A DNA stretch of 64,000 nt, from contig JBFWXN010000019.1 in the NCBI GenBank assembly GCA_050187415.1, positions 1 to 64,000 of the forward strand, given 5' to 3'. The notes under the pieces are model-generated. The model made no database searches, was not told where the DNA came from, and worked only from the letters and a program-made list of their open reading frames with translations. Source of the stretch: Ga0077555 sp050187415. GTDB lineage: Bacteria; Pseudomonadota; Alphaproteobacteria; Rhizobiales; Hyphomicrobiaceae. Each line of letters starts with the position of its first letter. The first letter of the stretch is position 1. Made by a program: the position numbers and the translations under genes. This document shows positions 7,510 to 16,041 of this stretch, piece by piece.

Positions 7510-7734
7510 ATGCGTTATGCGATTATGCCGTTCGCGATTGTCGCGATGCTTCTAACAAGCGTTGGCGCGAACGCCGCCGAATACTACGTCGTCCGCGAGA
7601 AGACATCCAAGAAGTGCAAGGTTGTTGAAACGAGGCCTACCGAGACAACGTGGGTGCAGGTCGGTCCGGCCGCCTTCAAAACTCGCGACGAAGCAGATCG
7701 GCAAATCAAAGTCATCTGCAAGGAGAAGCACTGA
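7510..7734 (+). CDS. Small secreted protein, unknown function
   Basis: A 74-residue protein with a signal peptide (residues 1-22, ending AMLLTSVGANA) and a short basic mature part beginning AEYYVVREKTSKKCKVVE, with two Cys that could pair. Similar little periplasmic proteins are frequent in Bradyrhizobium-type genomes; their role is unknown. GGAGG lies 6 bases before the ATG and an EcfG-type promoter precedes it. The DUF1236 gene follows after 85 bases and may be co-transcribed. Confidence 0.75.
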   Translation: MRYAIMPFAIVAMLLTSVGANAAEYYVVREKTSKKCKVVETRPTETTWVQVGPAAFKTRDEADRQIKVICKEKH

Positions 7735-7819
7735 TCGACGGGCCGCCGTCGGCGGTCTTTCGATTTTCAATGGTGCTCGAAACATCACACAGCTGTCCGA
7801 CTATTCACGGAGACTTGGA

Positions 7820-8623
7820 ATGAACCGTTATGTAGTGAGCGCGATCGCGCTAATGACGTCGGCCGGAATGGCTTTCGCACAGGCCCCCAAGGGCCAGGAC
7901 GTCGGACCGCCTTCTGCGAAGAGTGCAGCCCCGGGACAAACGAAGCCAGACGAGGGCTCCGCCAAGTCGGTTGCGCCCGGCCAAGTCAAGGAGCCTGGCT
8001 CGTCGGCCTCAGACGAAGCCCCGGGGCAGAAAAAAATGCAGGACCGCGTCGAGGCCCCAGAGAAAGGGACTAACGACGGAAAGTCTAAGTCCAAAAGCAG
8101 CGAGGCCGGCGGCCGCGACTCTGATCTGGGGCGCAAATCGAAGCGCAGTGATCGCGCCGGCAAGGACGATGAGGACGGAAAAGCAAATACGAAGAGCTCG
8201 CAGTCTCGAAACGGTAGCGACGACGATCGCCGAGGTGCCAAGAATGCGGATCGCACGGACGGCAGCAAAGACAAGCGTTCGACGTCGTCCTCCAGAGAGG
8301 GTGATGGCGCCAAGCAGAAGCAGGCGGAGCGGGATGGAGATCGTCGTGGTGGCACGGACGTTCGGATCAACTTGAAGCCGGAGCAGAAGACGAAAGTCGT
8401 CACCACGTTCAAGAAGCATCACGTCGCGCCCGTGCGGGATGTTCACATCAACGTATCTATCGGAACGGTTGTGCCGAGGAAAGTCGTGTTGCACCCGATC
8501 CCGCAAGACATTGTCGTGATCGCGCCGGCCTATAGGAGTTACCGCTACTTCGTGTTCGACGACCGGATCATTATCGTCGAACCGGCAAGCTATGAGATCG
8601 TGGACATCATCGTCATCGCGTAA
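7820..8623 (+). CDS. DUF1236 domain-containing secreted protein
   Basis: A 267-residue exported protein: a signal peptide (1-20, ending AGMAFA), then a long hydrophilic Ser/Lys/Asp/Gly-rich stretch (about 21-175) with three APGQ repeats, then a folded C-terminal part with PEQKTKVV, VNVSIGTVVPRKV-like and YRYFVFDDRIIIVEP segments typical of DUF1236. The domain is restricted largely to Hyphomicrobiales and has no known function. GGAGA sits 6 bases before the ATG; the upstream open frame to 7562 overlaps another gene and is rejected. Confidence 0.85.
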   Translation: MNRYVVSAIALMTSAGMAFAQAPKGQDVGPPSAKSAAPGQTKPDEGSAKSVAPGQVKEPGSSASDEAPGQKKMQDRVEAPEKGTNDGKSKSKSSEAGGRDSDLGRKSKRSDRAGKDDEDGKANTKSSQSRNGSDDDRRGAKNADRTDGSKDKRSTSSSREGDGAKQKQAERDGDRRGGTDVRINLKPEQKTKVVTTFKKHHVAPVRDVHINVSIGTVVPRKVVLHPIPQDIVVIAPAYRSYRYFVFDDRIIIVEPASYEIVDIIVIA

Positions 8624-8632
8624 GAGAGCCTC

Positions 8633-8660
8633 AGCGGGTTGCGCGGAAGCGCGGCCCGCT
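8633..8660 (+). terminator. Hairpin after the DUF1236 gene
   Basis: An outer stem AGCGGG / CCCGCT and an inner stem GCGC-GGAA-GCGC form a compact hairpin nine bases after the stop. No T-run follows. Confidence 0.45.
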
Positions 8661-8679
8661 CTGATATTGGAGCGCTTTC

Positions 8680-8754
8680 ATGCGCCGCATAGCGATATTT
8701 CTGACGATCCACGCGGCGTTCGTTTCATTGTCCCTCGCCGCGTTCGCGCTCTAG
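8680..8754 (+). CDS. Possible 24-residue hydrophobic peptide
   Basis: ATG 8680 to TAG 8754 encodes MRRIAIFLTIHAAFVSLSLA and four more residues, the shape of a signal peptide or single membrane helix with no mature part. GGAG lies about 8 bases upstream. It may be a genuine small membrane peptide or the stub of a truncated secreted protein. Confidence 0.3.
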   Translation: MRRIAIFLTIHAAFVSLSLAAFAL

Positions 8755-8786
8755 CATTACGGTCGGTCATGCAGGTACTGGGTGGG

Positions 8787-9185
8787 CTACTCGGCGGTTT
8801 CGCCGAGTGGATTCCGGATCGCGCGCCGATCAAATCCCATCTGGATCGCTTGGATCTCTTCGTCGGAGCAATGCTCCAGATCGATAAGGCAATTGCGCGC
8901 CTCTTTTGACGTCTTAATCAGCTCGTCGAGCTGGAGCTGCACGCCCAAGTTGCCTCGATTTTGCTTATGCTGAATGAGGAATACTGCGAGTAATGTAAGG
9001 ACGGTCGTCGCGGTATTGATGACCAACTCCACGTGTGGAGTATCTGGACCACGGTCGCGATCAAGAAGGCTGCCGGCGAGTGCATCGGTCCGTCGCCCAC
9101 CATGCGAAAGTCGAAAACCATTTGAACATCCGCTAAATTTTGCAATCTCGGCGCCGTGAAAACATTCCATTAGATCTCTCAACAA
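8787..9185 (-). pseudogene. Broken low-affinity iron permease
   Basis: The C-terminal half is clear: LVINTATTVLTLLAVFLIQ, then NRGNLGVQLQLDELI and ARNCLIDLEHCSDEEI, the conserved end of the low-affinity Fe permease family. The N-terminal half is split across frames: AKFSG lies in the main frame, SPAAFLIATVV and HTW in another, and the expected middle segment (GPxFxFSDTWQ) is missing. A one-base loss near the HTW/ELVINT junction (about 9030) plus an internal deletion explains this. The remaining open frame is unlikely to make a working permease. Confidence 0.65.
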
Positions 9186-9189
9186 AAAA

Positions 9190-9213
9190 GCCCCGCCTCA
9201 GGAACGACGGGGC
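9190..9213 (-). terminator. Minus-strand intrinsic terminator
   Basis: Read on the minus strand: GCCCCG, a 12-base loop, CGGGGC, then TTTTTTG. A GC stem with a clean T-run marks a rho-independent terminator for leftward transcription from the truncated recombinase region. Confidence 0.7.
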
Positions 9214-9296
9214 CAGATAGCGCCGAGTGCGAGAGCAAAATATCACGCGGCGCCACTTGCTTTCACAAACTGTGAACCGGCGCTGCCTCCCAGCGG

Positions 9297-9442
9297 CAAT
9301 CGGCGTCCAAAAATGACCCCTGCCTCCAATCCCTCCGCTGCTTCGCTACGCTCCGTAGCTCCGCGCTTGGAGGCAAAGAAACTCACACAGTGACGGGGTC
9401 AACATTGCGCGCCGATGCGGGGTCAATGTTCCACGCCGATTG
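9297..9442. mobile_element. IS21-like MITE (non-autonomous, about 146 bp)
   Basis: Two 24-base ends face each other: 9297-9320, and 9419-9442 in inverted orientation, matching at 19 of 24 positions. A second, tandem copy of the right-end unit lies at 9395-9418. Each unit has GGGGTCA at one side and a CGCCGAT core at the other, the style of the multiple terminal repeats of IS21 elements. No transposase lies between them. The interior is a long imperfect hairpin (TGCCTCCAA at 9321-9329 against TTGGAGGCA at 9368-9376, with GCTACG/CGTAGC inside). The element lies at the 3' end of the recombinase gene. Confidence 0.6.
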
Positions 9443-10843
9443 ACATCCCATGGTGTCGATGAGCGGTCGCACCTCAGCCAGGTACCGCTCGATCAGCCGA
9501 ACGCTGCGTTCGGGAAGTTCGCGTTCGATCTCGACGCCGTTCTTGACCTCATCGGCGGGGATACGAAGATGCACCCGGCGGCGGCCGCGTATCTCGGTGC
9601 GAACGAAGTGCCGGTCGAACTGCAGGGCGAGGAGGTTAGATCGGCGAATCGGTACAACAGTCAGGATTTCGACGGCTGTGGCGACCTGAAGCCTGATCAG
9701 ATGCGAACGCGTCAGCCGTTCGTGGCGGCAAGCATCCGCGCGCGACCAGACGCGATCGGGCAACGCGAGGACGCGTGCGATCACCTCGTCGTCGTCGACC
9801 TGACGCAGCAACTCTCGGTTTTTTTGCGTCATACCACGCCGGCGTGGCGTCACCGCAGTGCGTAGAGCGGCAAGTGCGTTTAGGTGCTTGTCGCGGACGC
9901 TTTCGTCGGTGCCGTCGATCTCGTGCGACCAGCGCGCTGCGCGCACCAGCGCGCCTGCCAGCGTGACTAGGTAGACGTCTTGCCGTCGGCCGAGGCGCTC
10001 CACGAAATAGCGCAATCCCTCCTTCGCAACATCGATCGCCACGAGGTCGCCGATGTGAGCAAGGCTTTCAGGTGGCCGGCCTCGGTTAACGATCCCCGAC
10101 GCCAAGGCGCGCAGCGATCTCTCCAGACCACGCGCCGTCACCGCACCGATCGCGCGTCGCGCATTGGTGGACAACGGGTCAGGCGCAAGAGCCTCGGCTA
10201 CTAGCGCATCAACCTCCGCCTTGAACGACGGCGGAAGTGCCGCCCACGGCAGCGTGTAAGTCTTGCGCCGGTCGTCAATCTCGACCTGAAACCGCGGCCA
10301 CCAGCGATAGCGAGCCCGCGCCCGGTTCCAGGCCCGCGCGGCACATAGATAGGATTCGCGCGGTCTCGCCTTGCGCGCGTGCTGGTCCAGGTACCGCTCG
10401 TAGCGCCCGAACTCCGCAGCGGTGACAGCCTGAGGCGCAACCACCGAGGTCGAACAGAACCGCGCGAAAGGTACGAGCGCTATGCGGTTCGTCTTGTCGG
10501 GCAGCGGCAACAGGAGCTTCTCCCACTCTGGCGACAGGGGTGGTCGCGACCGTCGAGGGTGGGCGCGCACCGCCTCGATCGCCGAAAAAGCGAGTGAGCG
10601 AACATTCCGCCAGCGGCCAGGGCTCAGCCGGTAAGCGGCCGGGCGAACGCCGGCAAGAAGCGTGCGCATCTCTCGCACATCACCCGGCAACTGATCGAGC
10701 GACTGGCCACACACGCGCGCCACCGTGCGCAGCGCCGAGGTCATCTCCGCCCGGCGACGCGGATCTGCCACTCTTGTGGCCAGCGCGCCGACCACCTGTT
10801 TGAGAGAGGTCGCGGGTGACTCTGCCGGGCTTTTGCTTCGCAT
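9383..10843 (-). pseudogene. Tyrosine recombinase-like gene truncated at its 3' end
   Basis: About 486 residues from the ATG at 10843 (GGAG 8 bases upstream; the open frame reaches 10918). The C-terminal part begins a tyrosine-recombinase catalytic domain: VVPIRRSNLLALQ holds the first catalytic Arg, and DEVKNGVEIE the beta-hairpin Lys. After RPLIDTMG the sequence passes into the IS21-like repeats and stops, so the HxxR box and catalytic Tyr are absent. No continuation is recognisable beyond the MITE. The N-terminal 300 residues are Arg-rich and not assigned. Confidence 0.6.
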
Positions 10844-11011
10844 TTCGTGATACTCCATGGCGACATCTGGAGACGCTTCGTGACATCGTGAGATAACGAG
10901 TGAAAAACGTGAATACAATACAGAATTTTTAATCCGCTAGAATATGATGATGCCATAACGATCAAAGATCACACGTATGCTATTTAATGACTTGTTGCGC
11001 CATCTTGCGAC

Positions 11012-11197
11012 TTAATCTGTGGTCTGTAAAAGACGCTCTATTTCATTTCTCGAAATCAATGTTCGGCCTCTCACCTTTCGACGCGTGATAATCTTCGTTT
11101 GCAAATACCGATAGATCGTCCGCTCGTTGACTCGGAGTAGACGCGCCGCCTCCGGCACCCTTAGATAGACGTCATCTTCGTTTTTTGAGGATCGCAT
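11012..11197 (-). CDS. Excisionase-like helix-turn-helix protein
   Basis: A 61-residue protein with a MerR/HTH_17-type fold: YLRVPEAARLLRVNERTIYR is the helix-turn-helix, and the following RRKVRGRTLISRNEIERLL is the winged part. Such proteins act as excisionases or small regulators beside integrases, and this one sits about 1.3 kb from the intact integrase gene. The ATG at 11197 is chosen from the domain border; no strong ribosome-binding site is seen, and the open frame extends to 11275. Confidence 0.65.
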   Translation of the reverse strand: MRSSKNEDDVYLRVPEAARLLRVNERTIYRYLQTKIITRRKVRGRTLISRNEIERLLQTTD

Positions 11198-11382
11198 TGA
11201 AAAGCCCGCTCGTTGTTGCGTCACGTCGGGACACACTGCGGCACGTTGGGCGCATTTCCAGCCCCCCCAAAACAACTAAAAAATCGGGCGCCGGCGCATT
11301 CGACGTCGCCACGGCCGAGCGTGCCGTCGGTGGCAATGGATGGGCAAATCGACTATGATGGGCCTTATCGTGGGACAGTTGG

Positions 11383-12396
11383 ATGACAAGCATGGGGCGT
11401 GTGACGGACGGTGCTGTTTGCAGTGAGCCGCTGGGCGACCTGAGCCGCCAGGCGTGGGCACGCGTGGAAACGCAAGGCTGCGTCAGTTTAAGTCCGGCAC
11501 AGCGCGGCAATCTGATCGCAGCACTCGACATGTATGTGGTCGCGGAGCGGCGTTTGGCTTCCGCATTGCCGTTCGATCGCGTTATCGAGCCACTTATGGA
11601 GGTTGCCAAGGCCGCGCGCCACTTTCATACGTCAGTGGTCGCGATACGGGATGCTGCGTCGAAACCTCCCCGCATGCCGCACGACGCGATGATCAGAGCC
11701 ATCGGCTCAGATATCGCCCGCGCCCGGCGCGACCTGAACATGTCCCCCAGGATCGAGCGGAACACGTCGCGGCAGAACCAGGCGCGCGAGTGGGAGAACA
11801 GATTCTATTTGACACTTCTCGCGCTTCAGACGGCTGCGAGCGCGCCTCAACCATCACTAGCTAACGCTGCAGCTGCCCTCCGAAACACCCTCGACGATCT
11901 GCAACGCTCCCCGAACCGGATGGCTGGCGAGCCGTTAGATCGCTCGGCGCGCGACTCCGCTTACCGAGCGTGGCGCAGTGCGGTGTTAAACGGCATCGAG
12001 GACGTCACGCTAGGAGCATGGGATGATCCGATTGTCGAGCGGACCTTATGGGTCCACTTGCTCGCCTCGGAAGTCGAGTTCTGCATAAACTGCACAATCC
12101 ACGCGCGGGATCGGCTGCGCTGCCACTATGGCTTGCCTTCGCGCCCATCCCAAGGTCACGTCGACGCCCTCCTCGTGCGCGTCGCGCCGGTCTACCGATT
12201 GGCTGGAGGCACGGTGACCGCCAACAAAATGCAGCACGGTGAACGGTTTCAATTCTCCCCATTTATCCGCTTCGTATGTCAACTATTAGACGAGCTTGAC
12301 CTCGAAGACGGGTTGAACATGCCGACGGGGCATGCGATCCACTCGCGCGTCAAGCGGCTCAAAGCCAAGCGTGAGCTACAGGCGAAAGCTCAATAG
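11383..12396 (+). CDS. Hypothetical protein in the integrase module
   Basis: A 337-residue soluble, probably helical protein with no signal peptide or membrane helix. It is rich in Ala, Arg and Leu. I recognise no domain; conspicuous segments are LWVHLLASEVEFCINCTIHARDRL, split here as LWVHLLASEVEF and CINCTIHARDRL, and QFSPFIRFVCQLLDEL. It lies alone on the plus strand between the excisionase-like gene and the integrase, both on the minus strand, so it is the likely cargo of this small element. Codon use looks like its neighbours. Confidence 0.55.
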   Translation: MTSMGRVTDGAVCSEPLGDLSRQAWARVETQGCVSLSPAQRGNLIAALDMYVVAERRLASALPFDRVIEPLMEVAKAARHFHTSVVAIRDAASKPPRMPHDAMIRAIGSDIARARRDLNMSPRIERNTSRQNQAREWENRFYLTLLALQTAASAPQPSLANAAAALRNTLDDLQRSPNRMAGEPLDRSARDSAYRAWRSAVLNGIEDVTLGAWDDPIVERTLWVHLLASEVEFCINCTIHARDRLRCHYGLPSRPSQGHVDALLVRVAPVYRLAGGTVTANKMQHGERFQFSPFIRFVCQLLDELDLEDGLNMPTGHAIHSRVKRLKAKRELQAKAQ

Positions 12397-12472
12397 GCGC
12401 CACGACTGCCGCCATGTTCGTCCGGTATAGACCCGCCCCTCGAAGTATACGAGGATGACGTTCGTTTCTGGC

Positions 12473-13720
12473 TCACGAGCGCAGCAGATAAGTTGACCAC
12501 CGCTCCAGAACGCCGCGTCGCTCATCAAGATATGTTGCACGGCGATATGCTCGGCGGACGAGATCCGGATCTCCATGCGCTAGAAGACATTCGCTCACTT
12601 CGTCACGCACTTCTTGCTCGGCGCACCAAGTCTTCAACGTCGCACGGAATCCATGTGGCGTCGCTCGTCCCGCATAGGGACTCTCACGCAACAGCTTGGA
12701 GAGGGCGTTGTCCGATAGCGGTGTCTGCAGCGCACTCGGAAAGACGAGCGCATCCCCGCTCGTGCCACTGGCATGTTTGCGTGCCTCGCTGAGCACTTCG
12801 CGGGCGGCCGAACTCAACGGGACAATGTGGTCTAGGCCTGTCTTCATGCGCTTCTTGCGATAGCCACTATAGCCTAAGCGTCGGCTCTCCGCGTCGTCGT
12901 ATCCAGGCACTCGCCATTCCTGCGCTTCGAGATTAAATTCTCCCCACTTCGCCAGTCGGACCTCTTCGCTTCGCAACCCTGTGACTATGATCATCGCCAG
13001 AGCCAGCCGGCACGAGGGCGTCACGCGCGGCCGAGACTGCAACCACGAGAGGAAAGCGGGCGCCTCTTGCCAGGGCAGCGAGGGACGGTGCACCACGCGA
13101 CGTCGACTTCGCCCCAGCTCACGCCGGACGCCGCGGGTCGGGTCGGCCAGCTCCCGCACCTCGTGGGTGATAGCGGATTCGAAGGCGACGCTGGCGCGTT
13201 GCAACACCCGACGCGCGCGATCAGGGGTCGTTTGCCAAATCAGTCGTAGCGCCTCGATGACTTCCTTGGTTCGCACTTCGCTAATCGGACGATGGCCAAT
13301 GGCTGGAAAGAGGTGCTGCTCCACGGATCTGAAATAACTGCCTGCGAACTTCGGATTGAGCTCGGGCGCAATAACCTCTCTAAAGTGCCTGCAAAAATAA
13401 TCCTGGAAGCTCACGTCCGAACGCTTGCGTAGTAGATCCGCGCCGTCATCGTCCTTATTCCGCAGATCATCACCTGCTGCTATGGACCGCCGCAACTCAT
13501 CAGCCTTCTCTCGCGCCTTCGCCAAGCTGACAACGGGATAACTGCCTAGCCCACGTCGCGTCCGCTTGCCGCCGATGGTCAGCCGCAAAACCCAACGCTT
13601 GTTGCGCCGCTCGTCAATTTCGACATAGAGGCCGCCGCCATCATGCAGACGAGCGGGACCGGACGACTGTCTCACCTTCGCATCCGACAACAAACTGTGC
13701 CCACGGGCGTACGTTCGCAT
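12473..13720 (-). CDS. P4-type tyrosine integrase
   Basis: A 415-residue integrase. The N-terminus has the DUF4102 arm-binding domain (RLHDGGGLYVEI, GKRTRRGLGSYPVVSL). The catalytic set is complete: Arg in TGLRSEEVRLA, Lys in KKRMKTGLDHIVPL, HGFRATLKTW for HxxR, LLAHGDPDLV for the second His, and Tyr in AYRRATYLDERR. I start at 13720, where GGGGA precedes the ATG and the family's usual N-terminus begins; the open frame reaches 13783 through a direct-repeat region more likely to be regulatory. It reads away from the att-like site at 13911-13937. Confidence 0.85.
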   Translation of the reverse strand: MRTYARGHSLLSDAKVRQSSGPARLHDGGGLYVEIDERRNKRWVLRLTIGGKRTRRGLGSYPVVSLAKAREKADELRRSIAAGDDLRNKDDDGADLLRKRSDVSFQDYFCRHFREVIAPELNPKFAGSYFRSVEQHLFPAIGHRPISEVRTKEVIEALRLIWQTTPDRARRVLQRASVAFESAITHEVRELADPTRGVRRELGRSRRRVVHRPSLPWQEAPAFLSWLQSRPRVTPSCRLALAMIIVTGLRSEEVRLAKWGEFNLEAQEWRVPGYDDAESRRLGYSGYRKKRMKTGLDHIVPLSSAAREVLSEARKHASGTSGDALVFPSALQTPLSDNALSKLLRESPYAGRATPHGFRATLKTWCAEQEVRDEVSECLLAHGDPDLVRRAYRRATYLDERRGVLERWSTYLLRS

Positions 13721-13750
13721 GGTTTGTCCCCAAGTCTCCACGTCCAAGAC

Positions 13751-13770
13751 TTGTACCACTATTTGTACCA
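13751..13770. repeat. Direct repeats upstream of the integrase gene
   Basis: TTGTACCA occurs at 13751-13758 and again at 13763-13770, a 12-base period. Such short direct repeats just before an integrase start are typical of arm-type integrase sites or of the operator controlling int. They fall between the preferred start and the longest open frame. Confidence 0.45.
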
Positions 13771-13910
13771 AACGACGAGTCATGAGATGTCTGAGACTGA
13801 CGCGCCGTGACGCTTGGCGGCAGATTATCGACCTGTATAAGCGATATAGTTCAATAGCTTATTGCAAAATCAACGAGCGAGGGTGCCTTTATGAAGCGAA
13901 GCTGATCAGA

Positions 13911-13937
13911 GAGGTTTGATTCCCTCCTGGGGCACCA
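13911..13937 (+). other. tRNA-3'-end-like sequence, probable att site
   Basis: These 27 bases look like the T-loop, T-stem and acceptor end of a tRNA including CCA (GGTTTGATTCCC then CTGGGGCACCA). No matching anticodon and D arms lie upstream; instead the sequence to the left belongs to the integrase module. P4-type integrases recombine into tRNA 3' ends and leave a copy at the far border, so this is probably the right-hand att site, with chromosomal DNA beginning to its right. The partner site was not found in the window. Confidence 0.5.
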
Positions 13938-14211
13938 AATTACCTGATTTCACTGGATTTTTCGTTGATGCCCCAATTGATATCCCTCCCGGTATTTTCA
14001 TCACTGATCGGTCGTATGGAGCACTTGTCTAGGCCTGCCGGTCGGTGTGGTGGCGCTCACTGTCAGTCTCCACCCGATCACGACGGCGCTCTTGTCTTCC
14101 GTGGCGCTCGGAGGAGAACGCGCTCGTGCAAGCCCTTTCCTACTCCGCCTCAACGAGCTTGTTGCCAGACGAAACAATGACGTTGTGCATGGATCGGCGG
14201 CTCATGGGCAG

Positions 14212-16041
14212 TCAATGCTGGACAGCCGCGAATGCCCGCCAGCCGCCAAACTCAGAAATGTGGGCTGCGCCTTCGAGTTCAGCGCTTTCGCACAGGAATC
14301 CCTTCGGCCGCGTGCCATCCTGCAGGAGCAGTGTACCGATCGCGAGGGGGGCTGGAACCGACGCGACGAAGCGGCCGAAGCCTTCTACGGGCAACGACCA
14401 GACCTCGGTCGCGATAGCGAATCCCGTACCCGCGCTCACGCGCACCAAACCCGGCCGTTTTGGTGGGCCGCCAGGCAACGCAAAGAGCCGGTAGGACGAC
14501 TCGGTATCGACGGCGCGCAAAAACAGTCCGCCGCGGTCTCGCAGCTCGTGATTGAGCGCCATGCCGGAAAGGTGCGCGCCAACCACCGCGATCTCGATCC
14601 GACCCGCCATCGACACATTGCCGGAAGGGCTGCGCGGGGGTGGCAGCGGTGCGCCTGTGGCGCCCATCGGCACCCCGGCTGCGTGGTGGAACGCGCGCCC
14701 CATGCTCGCGAGGGCCGAGTCCCCGCCGCGCGGGCCGATCAACGTGATGCCGGCGGGTAGGCCGTCCGGGCGGAAGGGACCCGGCACGGAGATAGCCGCA
14801 AGATCCAGGAGATTGACGAAATTGGTGTAGGTTCCCAGTCGGGCGTTCGGCCCGATCGGATCGGCAGCCAGTTCCGAGAGCCTTGGCACCGTCGGAACCG
14901 TGGGAACCACGAGCGCGTCGAGCGTGGCCAGGACCTTTCCACTCGCCAGTTTCAAATCTGCCAGCTTATACAGGCCATCAAATGCGTCGGCGGCCGAAAA
15001 GCTCCTGGCCTTTTCGATGACTTCACGCGTCACCGGGAGTACCTCTCGCGGTCGCGTTTCCAGTTCGGTGCGTTGCGCAGCGTAACGCTCGGCAACCCAG
15101 GGGCCGTCGTAGAGCAGTTTGGCAGTTTCGAAGAAAGGGGTGAAATCGACCTCTACAAGGTTCGCGCCAAGCCCTCGCAAGATTTCGACGCTCGCCCGCC
15201 AGGCCGCCTCTGCCTGCTCGTCACCGAAGAACACAAGGTCGTCAGATCGCGGAATGCCGATTGTCGACTGCGGCGCCGGCGAACTCAGCTCCCCGAGTTC
15301 GATCGGCCGTGAATAGGGATCCGTGGCGTCCTTGCCCGCGATCAGCTTGTAGACGGTCCACGCGTCATCGACGGTCGTGGCAAAGACGGAGACGCAGTCG
15401 AGAGTGCGGCACGCCGGCATCATGCCCACCGATGACACTGCGCCAACAGAAGGCTTCAGCCCCACGATATTGTTGAGACCCGCGGGAACCCGGCCCGAGC
15501 CCGCCGTATCCGTTCCGAGCGCGAAGGCGACGATGCCGCGCGCGACGGCGACGGCCGAACCGGAGCTCGATCCACCCGGCACGAAATCGGCGTTGAAGGA
15601 ATTGCGTGGCACCGGGTAGGGCGTGCGCACGCCGACGAGGCCGGTTGCGAACTGATCGAGGTTGGTCTTGCCGATCATGAGCGCGCCGGCATCGAGCAGC
15701 CGCTGTACGGCGTTGGCGTTTTTCGTCGCGACTCTCGCGAATGCCGGTGCTGCGGCCGAGATCGTAAGTCCCGCAACAGCGATGTTGTCCTTGACGGCGA
15801 AGGGAATGCCCCAGAGCGGCAACGAGGCCCGATCCTGTTCACGCAATGCCCGCGCCGACTCGAGCAGTGTTCGCTTTTCGACGAGAGTGATGAAGATCCC
15901 GGGATCTCCCACCTCGTCGATGATGTCGAAGACACGGGCGATCACGTCGACCGGCGAGAGGCCACGCCCATAGGCTGCCCTGAGACCGGCGATATGCATG
16001 GGAATATCGCAGCTTTTCATGGTTTCAACATTGCTCGTCAC
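14212..16041 (-). CDS. atzF: Allophanate hydrolase (AtzF-like)
   Basis: A 609-residue cytoplasmic enzyme that should hydrolyse allophanate to ammonia and CO2, the last step of ureide/cyanurate nitrogen release. The amidase-signature triad is visible as Lys84 (PFAVKDN), Ser158 (PGGSSSGSA) and Ser182 (TDTAGSGRVPAG). After about residue 450 follows the second domain specific to allophanate hydrolases (RIEIAVVGAHLSGMALNHEL, then the TGFAIATEVWSLP region). The start is a GTG at 16041 whose last bases overlap the TGA of hpxZ (GTGA), implying coupled translation; an ATG seven codons in is the alternative. It is the last gene of the operon. Confidence 0.93.
   Translation of the reverse strand: MTSNVETMKSCDIPMHIAGLRAAYGRGLSPVDVIARVFDIIDEVGDPGIFITLVEKRTLLESARALREQDRASLPLWGIPFAVKDNIAVAGLTISAAAPAFARVATKNANAVQRLLDAGALMIGKTNLDQFATGLVGVRTPYPVPRNSFNADFVPGGSSSGSAVAVARGIVAFALGTDTAGSGRVPAGLNNIVGLKPSVGAVSSVGMMPACRTLDCVSVFATTVDDAWTVYKLIAGKDATDPYSRPIELGELSSPAPQSTIGIPRSDDLVFFGDEQAEAAWRASVEILRGLGANLVEVDFTPFFETAKLLYDGPWVAERYAAQRTELETRPREVLPVTREVIEKARSFSAADAFDGLYKLADLKLASGKVLATLDALVVPTVPTVPRLSELAADPIGPNARLGTYTNFVNLLDLAAISVPGPFRPDGLPAGITLIGPRGGDSALASMGRAFHHAAGVPMGATGAPLPPPRSPSGNVSMAGRIEIAVVGAHLSGMALNHELRDRGGLFLRAVDTESSYRLFALPGGPPKRPGLVRVSAGTGFAIATEVWSLPVEGFGRFVASVPAPLAIGTLLLQDGTRPKGFLCESAELEGAAHISEFGGWRAFAAVQH

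Noticed and set aside
13861..13937. A complete tRNA gene
   Set aside because: Only the T-arm and acceptor end fit; no D arm, anticodon arm or matching 5' acceptor strand is present.
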